Positions 50,374 to 58,163 of a stretch of 64,000 nt of DNA are shown in pieces. The translations under genes were made by a program, and so were the position numbers. Origin of the DNA: CAXMST01 sp963793415 (lineage in GTDB: Bacteria; Actinomycetota; Thermoleophilia; Solirubrobacterales; 70-9); contig CAWCAC010000002.1 of NCBI GenBank assembly GCA_963793415.1, positions 806,001 to 870,000 on the forward strand, read 5' to 3'. The notes under the pieces were generated by a model. The model saw only the letters and a list, made by a program, of their open reading frames with translations, had not been told where the DNA came from and did not search any database. Positions within the stretch are counted from its first letter, which is position 1, and each line of letters starts with the position of its first letter.

Positions 50374-51429
50374 ATGCTGAAGTCACTTCGAAGCCGCCTC
50401 GCACCCCGTTCCGACGAGCCCGTCGGAGAGGATCCGGCGGCGCTTCGCGAGCGGATCGAGGAGCTCACCGCGGTCAATCGCGAGCAGCGCTCGCTCGATC
50501 GCGAGCGCGAGCTGCTGCGGCTCCGTCACCGGCTTGGCGCGATCCTCGTCGCCGAGGACCGTCCGGCCCCGACTGACGCGATCAGGGACTTCCCGCCGCT
50601 CGACGGCGACGGCCTCGCCGCCGCCGCGGCTGGCGATCTCGATGGCGCCCTCGTCCGCGGTGGCATCCTCGAGCACGGATACGTGCTCGTACGCGACGCG
50701 ATCCCGCGAGCGGACGCCCTGCACATGGCCGACCGAATCGAGGAGGCGTTCGCGGCCCGCGCCGCCGAGTCCGCGGAGGACGGGCTCTACGAGGAGTTCA
50801 TGCCCGACAAGCCCTACGGCCCGGTCGCCGGCCGCGGCTGGATCGAGGCCGGCGGTGGGCTGCTCGCGACCGATTCGCCCCGGCTCAGCTTCGAGATGCT
50901 GGAGCTGCTCGAGCAGGCGGACCTGCGCCGGGTGATCGGCGAGTTTCTCGACGAGCCACCGACCATCTCGATCCAGAAGACGACGCTGCGTCGTGCCGAT
51001 CCCGGCCCCGCCGGCGGCTGGCATCAGGACGGCTCGTTCATGCGCAACACCCGCGCCCTCAACGTCTGGGTGGCCCTGTCGGACTGCGGTGTCGACGCGC
51101 CCGGTCTCGACTTCGTTGGCGATCGGATCGGCGAGCTGCTCGAGACGGGCACCGAGGGCAGCGGCGCCGAGCACCTCGATCGTCCCGATGACGACGACAC
51201 CGTCACCGGCAAGACCGTCCTCATCTCCCCGCAGGTCGCCGAGCGGGCTGCCGGTGAGCCGGGCGTCCTGCGGCCGCCCTTCCGGGCCGGCGACGTGATG
51301 CTCTTCGACGACCTCTTCCTCCATCGCACCGGATCCGACGCCGAGATGCCGAAGCCGCGGTACGCGATCGAGTCCTGGTTCTTCGGCGCCTCCGGCTTCC
51401 CGAAGAACTACACGCCGCTGGCCTTCTAG
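50374..51429 (+). CDS. Phytanoyl-CoA dioxygenase (PhyH)-family oxygenase, copy 2
   Basis: A 351-residue paralogue of the 47,810 gene. The iron triad is GGWHQDGSFMRN (His-x-Asp near 218-220) and FDDLFLHRTGSD (distal His near 313). It shares SPRLSFEMLELLEQADLRRV with SPRMMFELLDAF in copy 1, LNVWVALSDCG with CNVWIALTRCG, and LLETGTEGS with VETGTEGAMF. The start ATG 50374 follows TACCTT (50361-50366) by seven bases. A hairpin after the stop separates it from the convergent flippase. Confidence 0.86.
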   Translation: MLKSLRSRLAPRSDEPVGEDPAALRERIEELTAVNREQRSLDRERELLRLRHRLGAILVAEDRPAPTDAIRDFPPLDGDGLAAAAAGDLDGALVRGGILEHGYVLVRDAIPRADALHMADRIEEAFAARAAESAEDGLYEEFMPDKPYGPVAGRGWIEAGGGLLATDSPRLSFEMLELLEQADLRRVIGEFLDEPPTISIQKTTLRRADPGPAGGWHQDGSFMRNTRALNVWVALSDCGVDAPGLDFVGDRIGELLETGTEGSGAEHLDRPDDDDTVTGKTVLISPQVAERAAGEPGVLRPPFRAGDVMLFDDLFLHRTGSDAEMPKPRYAIESWFFGASGFPKNYTPLAF

Positions 51430-51443
51430 GGCCCGGCGCGCGA

Positions 51444-51489
51444 CGAACGTCCCTGAGACCTACCTATAGGGGCACCTGAGGGACGTTCG
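51444..51489. terminator. Bidirectional hairpin between convergent genes
   Basis: CGAACGTCCCT (51444-51454) and AGGGACGTTCG (51479-51489) form a perfect 11-bp stem with a 24-base loop that contains a further CCTATAGG palindrome. It lies between the PhyH copy 2 stop and the flippase stop. Confidence 0.6.
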
Positions 51490-51513
51490 ACCCTATGGGG
51501 ACCGGCCCCGCGC

Positions 51514-52881
51514 TCAGACGATCTCGTCGCTGGCGGTGAGGCTGGCCTGGAGCTCGCGGCTGGAGCCCGGTTCGATCTCGTCCTCGGGGGAGGCCGTCGG
51601 ATTGCGGTAGAGGATGTAGAGGAGCGCGGCGAGGACGGCGGAGCTGACCGCGAAGCCGACCTCGACGGAGCGGAACGGGTTGAGGACGCCGCTGATGTTG
51701 ATGACGACGAACAGCGTCGCGCAGCCGATCCAGCAGATCGCGGCCCGGTGCGCCTGCGCCTGGGCCAGCGCCGCTTGATTGAGCGATGCCGCGGCGAGGT
51801 AGAGGCCCATGCCGGCGGCGACGATCGCGAGGCCGAGGCGGTCGTAGACGAACTCGTCGCCGAAGGCGATCTGCATCACCTCGGGTCCGATCGCGACGAC
51901 GGCCGCGATCGTCACGACCGCGAAGCCGGCGATCAGCAGCAGGGTCGAGTCGACGGAGGAGCGGAAGACCTCGCGGGCGCCCTCGTCGCCGCGGGCCCGG
52001 AGCCGCGTCAGATGGGGCAGCAGGCTCGCGGCGACCGCCTGGAAGAGGACCAGCGGCGCCCGCGCGACCATCATCACGTTGAAGATGTAGCCGGCAGCGG
52101 CCGAGCCCATCTCCGCTCGCACGAAGAGCGCGCCCGAGTTGATCAGGATCTGCTCGCTGAGCATCATCACCAGCACCGCTCCGGCGAAGGCGCCGCCCTT
52201 GCTCAGGGTCAGCTCGGTGGCGCTGCCGGACCCCGGCGGCGGCCCGGCGTCGAGGGGTCGGCCGCTGCGGATCGCCAGCGGCAGCACGATGATGCAGGCC
52301 ACCGGCGCCGTCGCGATGCCGAGCGCGACGAAGTCGGCGCCGGAGGCGATTCCGGCGGCGACGACGATCGCGAACGCAAGCCGGGTGCTGACCTCGATCA
52401 CGAGTAATGCCGCGTAGTGGTGGAACTGGCCGCGGCCGGCGAGGAAGCCGCGCGCGTAGTAGGCGAGGCCGAAGCCGAGCAGCGAGGCGATCAGGATCCA
52501 GTAGAGGGCGTCCTGGCCGGCGAAGAGCTCGTCCTCGATCGGCTCCCGCGCGACCAGCAGCACGAGCGCTACCAGGCAGAAGAGGCCCGACTGGATCACG
52601 GCCGCGGAGCGAAGCGCAGCGGTGCTCGAGGCACCGGCCTGCTCCTGTTCGGCGAGCGTGCTGGCGAGCAGCTGTTCGACCGGCCGGAACAGGGTCGACG
52701 CAAGCAGGAAGACGACGGACCAGAGAATCACGATGTCGCCGTAGGCGCTGGCGCTGAGCGTGTGCGAGGCGATCGCAAAGAAGGCGTAGGTGAGGACGCC
52801 GGAGATTCCCAACGCCACCGTCAGCAGGCCGGCGGACCGCCCGTAGTCGCGTCGCTCAGATGCCGCTCGCTCGCTGCTCAC
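51514..52881 (-). CDS. Polysaccharide flippase, Wzx/MATE-like
   Basis: The 455-residue membrane protein has about 12 to 14 helices and the layout of the polysaccharide-biosynthesis (MVF/PST) family: SAGLLTVALGISGVLTYAFF, RPVEQLLASTLAEQEQAGAS, and GYIFNVMMVARAPLVLFQAV. It should flip a lipid-linked oligosaccharide across the membrane. The GTG at 52881 is chosen because TACCGT (52889-52894, minus strand) lies seven bases upstream; a longer start at 52926 would cross the divergent promoter. It ends in an acidic cytoplasmic tail. Confidence 0.85.
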   Translation of the reverse strand: MSSERAASERRDYGRSAGLLTVALGISGVLTYAFFAIASHTLSASAYGDIVILWSVVFLLASTLFRPVEQLLASTLAEQEQAGASSTAALRSAAVIQSGLFCLVALVLLVAREPIEDELFAGQDALYWILIASLLGFGLAYYARGFLAGRGQFHHYAALLVIEVSTRLAFAIVVAAGIASGADFVALGIATAPVACIIVLPLAIRSGRPLDAGPPPGSGSATELTLSKGGAFAGAVLVMMLSEQILINSGALFVRAEMGSAAAGYIFNVMMVARAPLVLFQAVAASLLPHLTRLRARGDEGAREVFRSSVDSTLLLIAGFAVVTIAAVVAIGPEVMQIAFGDEFVYDRLGLAIVAAGMGLYLAAASLNQAALAQAQAHRAAICWIGCATLFVVINISGVLNPFRSVEVGFAVSSAVLAALLYILYRNPTASPEDEIEPGSSRELQASLTASDEIV

Positions 52882-52888
52882 CCGCGCC

Positions 52889-52898
52889 ACGGTAGCTT
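52889..52898. promoter_or_regulatory. Overlapping divergent -10 elements
   Basis: ACGGTAGCTT holds two -10 hexamers sharing two bases: TACCGT on the minus strand (52889-52894) seven bases from the GTG at 52881, and TAGCTT on the plus strand (52893-52898) eight bases from the TTG at 52907. RNA polymerase could serve only one direction at a time. Confidence 0.5.
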
Positions 52899-52906
52899 CC
52901 AGCACC

Positions 52907-54481
52907 TTGAAACGGCTCGGAGACAAGGGCGTCGCAACCGGCGCGGCACTGATCGTCCTCGTCGTCGTCGGCGCCGCGATCCGCTGGGTCGTCGCGGGTC
53001 AGGACCTCTTCGCCGACGAGCTTGCGACCTACTGGATCGTCTCCACCAACAACCTCTCGGGCGTCGTCGACACGGTCTCGACGACGGCCGAGATCTCGCC
53101 CCCACTCGGGTTCATGCTCTCCTGGCTGGGAAGCAGGATCAGCCTCGAGCCGGAGTTCGTGCGGCTGCCGGCGCTGATCGCCGGAATCGCCACGATCCCG
53201 CTTGTCTACGCAGTCGGCGCCCGGACCGTCGGCCGCGGGGCGGCGCTGACGGCGGCGGCGTTGACGACGCTGAGCCCGTTCATGATCTTCTACTCGGCCG
53301 AGGCCCGCGGCTATGGCGTAATGATGGCGCTGGTCCTGCTCTCGACCCTGGCGCTGCTGGTTGCCTGCGACCGGGGCGGCGCCCGCTGGTGGGCCCTGTA
53401 CGCGGTTTGCGTCGCGCTCGCCGCCTACACCCACTACACGTCGGTGTTCGTGCTCGGCGGCCAGTTTGCCTGGGCGCTGTGGACGCAGCCGCAGGCGCGC
53501 AAGCCGCTGCTGATCAGCACCGCTGTCGCCGCCGTCGCCTATATCCCATGGTTGTCGAGCCTGAAGGGCGACTTCGACTCGCCGACCACGGACATCCTCA
53601 GTGCGCTCTCGCCCTTTGACTTCGCCTCGATCAAGCTCTACCTCGGCCACTGGTCGCTCGGGTACCCGATCGGGACTGCCGCGGGGCTTCGCGAGATCCC
53701 CGGTGTCGGAGGCCTGCTGCTGATCGGCTCCGGCCTCCTGGTCGGCGCCTACAACCTCTACGCGGCCCGCGCGCGACTGCGGGACTGGTTCGGGGCGCAG
53801 CAGAACCGGATCGTCCTCGTCGTCCTGCTGATGCTGATCACTCCTGTGGCCGAGGCGCTGCAGAGCCTGGTCGGCACCAACACCTTCAGCACCCGCAACT
53901 TCGCCGCTTCCTGGCCGTTCCTGGCGCTCTCGGTGGCAGCGCTGATCACCTGCGGCGGACGCCGCCTCCGGGTCGTTGCCGCGGCACTGGTCGTCGCCGG
54001 CGTCGGCCTCGGCGCCGTGCAGATGATCAGGGCCGACAACGCGCGCCCGCCGTTCAGCGACGTCGCCGCCTTCGTCGCAGACGGACCCGGCGGGGTCGTA
54101 GCCGACGCCGCCTCGCTTTCACCTGGGCCGGTGACCAACTTCGACGTCGAGGGCTCGGACCCCGGCGGCGAGGTCTTCCGGCTCAACAATCCGGAGGTGA
54201 CCGACCGTCCGTTCGACTTCGGCGACGTGCCTCCCGACCCCGCCGAGGCGGCCGAGCGGGCTGTCGTTGCGGCTGCCGGTGGGCCGATCACCGTTGTTTC
54301 CGCGCTCAGCTCCGGCCGGCCGGCATCGGTGCCGGCGCAGCAGTTCGTCGCGGCGCTGCCGGACGACTACGAGCTGACCCAGACCCGCACCTTCGAGGGC
54401 TTCCTCGACCTCCAGGCCCAGGTCTTCGAGCAGACGGCCCCAGCCGGGGCGGGCGCCGAATCCGGGGCCGGCAGCGGCTAG
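52907..54481 (+). CDS. GT-C (GT39/ArnT-like) membrane glycosyltransferase
   Basis: The 524-residue protein has about ten to twelve helices. The first extracytoplasmic loop has GQDLFADELATYWIVST, with the Asp-Glu pair typical of GT-C enzymes that use polyprenyl-phosphate sugars, and YSAEARGYGVMMALVLLS follows. A soluble C-terminal domain of about 140 residues is attached. The TTG start fits a leaderless promoter (TAGCTT, 52893-52898). Divergent from the flippase, it may add sugars to the flipped glycan. Confidence 0.85.
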   Translation: MKRLGDKGVATGAALIVLVVVGAAIRWVVAGQDLFADELATYWIVSTNNLSGVVDTVSTTAEISPPLGFMLSWLGSRISLEPEFVRLPALIAGIATIPLVYAVGARTVGRGAALTAAALTTLSPFMIFYSAEARGYGVMMALVLLSTLALLVACDRGGARWWALYAVCVALAAYTHYTSVFVLGGQFAWALWTQPQARKPLLISTAVAAVAYIPWLSSLKGDFDSPTTDILSALSPFDFASIKLYLGHWSLGYPIGTAAGLREIPGVGGLLLIGSGLLVGAYNLYAARARLRDWFGAQQNRIVLVVLLMLITPVAEALQSLVGTNTFSTRNFAASWPFLALSVAALITCGGRRLRVVAAALVVAGVGLGAVQMIRADNARPPFSDVAAFVADGPGGVVADAASLSPGPVTNFDVEGSDPGGEVFRLNNPEVTDRPFDFGDVPPDPAEAAERAVVAAAGGPITVVSALSSGRPASVPAQQFVAALPDDYELTQTRTFEGFLDLQAQVFEQTAPAGAGAESGAGSG

Positions 54482-55164
54482 GGACGGCGGGCGAGGACGA
54501 CGTTGTGCGCGCAGAGCCGGCGGACGCCGGGTGCGCGCTCGACGAGCCGCTCGACCCGCTGCATCGTCGCGAGCAGCGACGGCGGCACGAACTCTGGCAC
54601 GAGCCCAAGCTGGTCGGAGCTGAGGATCTCGGCGCCGCCCGAACGCAGCCCGTCGAGCACCTCATGCTCAGCGATCAGGCGCTCGGAGCCGTCGTCCTGC
54701 GGGACCCGCTTCATCAGGCTGCGCCAATAGGGGTTGCGCGGGTTGTGATCCCAGACGACGATCCGTCCGTCCGGCCGGGTCACCCGGACCATCTCCTTCA
54801 ACGTCGCCGCGACGGCAGCCGGCTCGGCGATGTGGTGCAGCGCCGCGATGGTCGTGACCAGATCGAACTCACCGTCGGCGAACGGAAGCTCGGCGCCGTC
54901 GCCGCGGACGCCTGTCACCTCAGGCACGGTCTCAGCCATCACGTCGAGCATCCCCTGCGATGGGTCGAGACCGACGACGACGTAGCCGGCCCGGGCGAGT
55001 CGGCCCGCGAGCACGCCGGTGCCGCAGCCGACGTCGAGGGCGCGGCCGCGCGGGCAGTTCTCGAGGATGTACTCGACCCGCTTGTCGAGGTAGTGCTGGA
55101 CGACGTGAGGCGGCAGGCTCTCGTCGTAGTCCTCGGCGATCGCGTCGAAGTTCTCCTCACTCAT
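54478..55164 (-). CDS. Class I SAM-dependent methyltransferase
   Basis: The 228-residue enzyme starts MSEENFDAIAEDYDESLPPH and has ALDVGCGTGVLAGRLARAGY (near 42), VVGLDPSQGML, LPFADGEFDLVTTIAALHHI and VRVTRPDGRIVVWDHNPRN. It resembles the ubiquinone/menaquinone-type methyltransferase fold but is in a glycan locus. It overlaps the GT2 gene by eight bases upstream and shares CTAG (54478-54481) with the convergent GT-C stop. Confidence 0.88.
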   Translation of the reverse strand: MSEENFDAIAEDYDESLPPHVVQHYLDKRVEYILENCPRGRALDVGCGTGVLAGRLARAGYVVVGLDPSQGMLDVMAETVPEVTGVRGDGAELPFADGEFDLVTTIAALHHIAEPAAVAATLKEMVRVTRPDGRIVVWDHNPRNPYWRSLMKRVPQDDGSERLIAEHEVLDGLRSGGAEILSSDQLGLVPEFVPPSLLATMQRVERLVERAPGVRRLCAHNVVLARRP

Positions 55165-55939
55165 CGACCGCGGCCCCGGTCTCGGGCGTCTTGCCCGGGT
55201 CGATGCCAAGCCGAGCGGGGCGTTGCATCGTGCCGTGGGCGCGGCGCCGGAAGCTGAGGATCAGGCCGATCATCCGCACGCCGATGTCGATCGCCGTGCG
55301 CAGGTCGCCGGTTGCCGAGGAAGTGCCCACGCGTGGCAGATAGTTGACGGGGATCTCGACGAAGCGGGCGCCGGAGGTGATCGCCAGCAGCATCATCTCG
55401 GGACCGGCATGGTTACCGCCGACCTCCATCTTCTCGGCGACGAGATCGGCGAGCTCGCGAGTGTAGACGCGGTAGGTGCAGCCGACGTCGGAGAGGTGAC
55501 TGGTGTTGAAGAGAGCCTCGATGAACTTGGCGACGGCCCAGTTGCCCCAGCGCAGGAACCAGTCCATGTTGGCGCCGTGCCAGATCAACTCACGCGTCGT
55601 CCGGGTGCCGAAGACGACGTCGCATTCGTCGCTGAAGACGAGCAGCTTGCGGATGTCGGAGGGCAGGAACGTGCCGTCGGGCTCGGCGAGCACGATCAGG
55701 TCGCCGTCGGCCTCGATCAGGCCGCGCCGGCAGGCGTGCCCGTAGCCCTGCTCGGTCTCGAAGACCATGCGCGCGTCGGTCTGCTCGACCTCCTCGACCG
55801 TGCCGGGCTCGGCGTTGTTGTTGACGACGAGCACCTCGTCGACGACGCCGGTCGCGAAGAAGCCCTCGATCACCGAGCGGATCGAGTCGCGCTCGGCGTA
55901 GGTCATGAGCACGACCGATACGCGCCGGTCACCCCACAT
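55157..55939 (-). CDS. GT2-family glycosyltransferase
   Basis: A 260-residue protein with VSVVLMTYAERDSIRSVIEG, VLVVNNNAEPGTVEEVEQTD, LIVLAEPDGTFLPSDIRKLL (metal site) and TYRVYTRELADLVAEKMEVG. It looks like polyprenyl-phosphate-sugar synthases or related transferases; a C-terminal hydrophobic segment is weak. GGAGG lies six bases before the ATG at 55939. It is the middle gene of a three-gene unit, overlapping its neighbours by 11 and 8 bases. Confidence 0.88.
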   Translation of the reverse strand: MWGDRRVSVVLMTYAERDSIRSVIEGFFATGVVDEVLVVNNNAEPGTVEEVEQTDARMVFETEQGYGHACRRGLIEADGDLIVLAEPDGTFLPSDIRKLLVFSDECDVVFGTRTTRELIWHGANMDWFLRWGNWAVAKFIEALFNTSHLSDVGCTYRVYTRELADLVAEKMEVGGNHAGPEMMLLAITSGARFVEIPVNYLPRVGTSSATGDLRTAIDIGVRMIGLILSFRRRAHGTMQRPARLGIDPGKTPETGAAVDE

Positions 55940-56777
55940 CGGAGCCTCCGGAGAGCCTTGCGCGGAGCCGCGCGAGCGCCTTGGGCGCCGTCCGATGGCC
56001 GGGCGCGAGCTCGGGGTCGGCGGCGGCGCCGGGGGGTGGCAACAGCGCCCGCCCACGCTCACCGCAGTGCTCGACGAGGTCGAAGGAGTCGTCGAGCTCG
56101 CGCGGGCCGCGCGTGACGACCGTCCAGTCGCGGTCGACATCGACACGCGCGATCGCCTCCGGGCGGTGCGCGTTGGCGAGCACGAGCTCGAAGACGAGAA
56201 CGCTGAGCGGCGTCCTCCAGGGCCACGCGTTGGTGATCCCGTGGGCCCAGGCCCAGTCCTCGATCAGGAAGATGCCACCCGGCCTGAGCAGCGGGAACAG
56301 CGCGTTGAAGCTGGCGCGTGTCTGCTCCAGCAGGTGCGAGGCGTCATCGATCACCAGGTCGAGCGGAGCCTCGCCGAGCTCGTCACGGACGATCGAGCGC
56401 AGCCGGCTCCCGTCCGCCTGATCGACCTCCCAGTGGGGCCGCACGGTTCGCTCGAGGCCCTTCGCCTGCAGCATCGTCTCCAGTGCCTCGTGGCGCGGCT
56501 CGACGTCGAAGCAGAGCAGGTGTTCTGGCTGCGTCGCCTGGGCGATGAATCCGGTGCTGCCTCCCTCGAAGACGCCGAGCTCAACGATGTTCCGGGCTTC
56601 CTCCTCGCGGATCAGCCGCTCCAGGCGTCGCACGAGCTGGGCCGGCTTGCGCAGACAGAAGCGCTCGGGGCTCGACTCGAAGAAGTCGTGGATCGGCCGG
56701 CACGCATAGGCGATGCCGTCGATCTCGAACTCGTCCTCGGAGTGCCACTGGACCGCGGCGCTCGTGGAATCGGTCAC
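55929..56777 (-). CDS. SAM-dependent methyltransferase (Methyltransf_24/CmcI-like)
   Basis: The 282-residue protein has RNIVELGVFEGGSTGFIAQA (near 62), LLCFDVEPRHEALETMLQAK, LDLVIDDASHLLEQTRASFN and GIFLIEDWAWAHGITNAWPW, the layout of class I methyltransferases of the CmcI/TylF group that act on sugars. It ends with a basic segment (APKALARLRARLSGG). The GTG at 56777 is the first gene of the 56,777-54,478 unit. The methylated sugar is unknown. Confidence 0.85.
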   Translation of the reverse strand: MTDSTSAAVQWHSEDEFEIDGIAYACRPIHDFFESSPERFCLRKPAQLVRRLERLIREEEARNIVELGVFEGGSTGFIAQATQPEHLLCFDVEPRHEALETMLQAKGLERTVRPHWEVDQADGSRLRSIVRDELGEAPLDLVIDDASHLLEQTRASFNALFPLLRPGGIFLIEDWAWAHGITNAWPWRTPLSVLVFELVLANAHRPEAIARVDVDRDWTVVTRGPRELDDSFDLVEHCGERGRALLPPPGAAADPELAPGHRTAPKALARLRARLSGGSDVG

Positions 56778-56875
56778 GACGGGAACGCCCCCGACCCGTG
56801 AGGGGGGACCGGGAGCCGAGGAGTGCTGCCGACGCTCATTGCAGCAAGGATAGTTCGACCGCCCGTCCCGAAGGC

Positions 56876-58102
56876 TTAGCGGCGGCCGTCGCCGGGAGCC
56901 CGGGCCGTAAGTCCGAGACCGTGCAGGCGGGCCGGGTTCTTGAGGCGCAGCACCGGTCGTTCGAGCAGGTAGTAGCTGGCTGCGGCACAGGCGATAGTGG
57001 CCGCCAGCGTGGCGGCAAGCAACGGCAGGAAGGTGAGCTCGTCACCGAGCAGCATCGCGATCGCGTAGTGCCAGAGGAAGATCCCGTAGGAGATCAGGCC
57101 GAGCCAGGTGGCAGCCGGCGAGCCGAGCACCCTGGCCGGCGCTCCCTCGCCGCGCTCGCAGAAGACAGCAGGGAGCATCGCCAGCAAAGCGATCGCTGCG
57201 AACGCCAGGTGAGCGAGCAGGCGATCGGACTCGAGCAGCAGGAACGGCGTCGGCGGCACCGCCAGGCTGAAGGCGACGTAGACGGCGAGTGCCAGGGCCC
57301 AGGGCAGCAGGGGTGCGCGCCTAAGCAGCCGGATCGCCGCAGGCGGGGACGACTCGCGTCCGTCGAGCGCGACCGAGATCAGCGCCAGCCCCATCCCGAG
57401 CGCGAACCAGAGCCCGTAGCCGGCGACGGTGCCGGCGAACCAGCCTGCCGACCCCTCGTTCGACGTGAACAGAAGGACGGTCGACAGCGCCGCGAGGCCG
57501 AGCAGGAGCAGCAGCTCCGCCGGCAGCCGCAGGCCGGCGTCGAGCCGCCGGGCGCCGGCCGCAATCGAGAGCGCGTAGGCGGGCAACGCGATGTAGAAGG
57601 TGAGCTCGACCGCGAGGCTCCACGTCTGGGCTGCGCCGCAATCGAGGATGCTCTGCACGCAGGTGGCCTCAGCTCCCTGCCCGATCGGCAACGTCTGCAG
57701 CATCGCGAACTGATTGATCCAGTCGCCGCCGACCACGGCTGCTATGCCCGGCACCAGCGTCAGCACCACCAGCAACAGCCAGTAGGCCGGGTAGATGCGC
57801 AGAAAGCGACGCCACCCGTACAGAGGCACCGGCGTCCGCGGCGGCCCGGCGGAGGTGCGGGAGAAGACGAACGGCCTGTAGAGCAGGAACCCCGAGATCA
57901 CGAAGAAGACGGTGACGCCGACGTTGAGGTGTGCGAGCAAACGCCCGCCGAGCGAGTCGCCGAACGCCTCGGAGAAGAAGGCGACGTGGACGACGAGCAC
58001 GCTCAGCGCGGCTACGGCGCGCATGCCGTCGATCAGCGGAAAGCGGGGATTCCGAGCCGGCGGCGCGACCGCGTCGGGCACCGGATGCGGTTTCGAGTTC
58101 AC
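56876..58102 (-). CDS. Acyltransferase-3 family membrane protein, second copy
   Basis: About 408 residues from the GTG at 58102 (an alternative GTG at 58135 would add 11). It has FPLIDGMRAVAALSVLVVHV with the catalytic His, GWRRFLRIYPAYWLLLVVLT, LISYGIFLWHYAIAMLLGDE, and CAAASYYLLERPVLRLKNPA. It matches the 43,784 protein in several blocks (SYGIFLW, TIACAAASYYLLE). O-acylation of an extracytoplasmic glycan is likely. A hairpin at 58136-58154 separates it from the mutase gene. Confidence 0.9.
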   Translation of the reverse strand: MNSKPHPVPDAVAPPARNPRFPLIDGMRAVAALSVLVVHVAFFSEAFGDSLGGRLLAHLNVGVTVFFVISGFLLYRPFVFSRTSAGPPRTPVPLYGWRRFLRIYPAYWLLLVVLTLVPGIAAVVGGDWINQFAMLQTLPIGQGAEATCVQSILDCGAAQTWSLAVELTFYIALPAYALSIAAGARRLDAGLRLPAELLLLLGLAALSTVLLFTSNEGSAGWFAGTVAGYGLWFALGMGLALISVALDGRESSPPAAIRLLRRAPLLPWALALAVYVAFSLAVPPTPFLLLESDRLLAHLAFAAIALLAMLPAVFCERGEGAPARVLGSPAATWLGLISYGIFLWHYAIAMLLGDELTFLPLLAATLAATIACAAASYYLLERPVLRLKNPARLHGLGLTARAPGDGRR

Positions 58103-58135
58103 CGACCCGTCTGTCGGCCGCTGTCCGGACCGCAC

Positions 58136-58154
58136 CCGGCCCGTGACGGGCCGG
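58136..58154 (-). terminator. Hairpin after methylmalonyl-CoA mutase gene
   Basis: CCGGCCCG (58136-58143) pairs perfectly with CGGGCCGG (58147-58154) around a 3-base loop, nine bases beyond the mutase stop on the minus strand. Confidence 0.5.
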
Positions 58155-58163
58155 TACCCGGCA

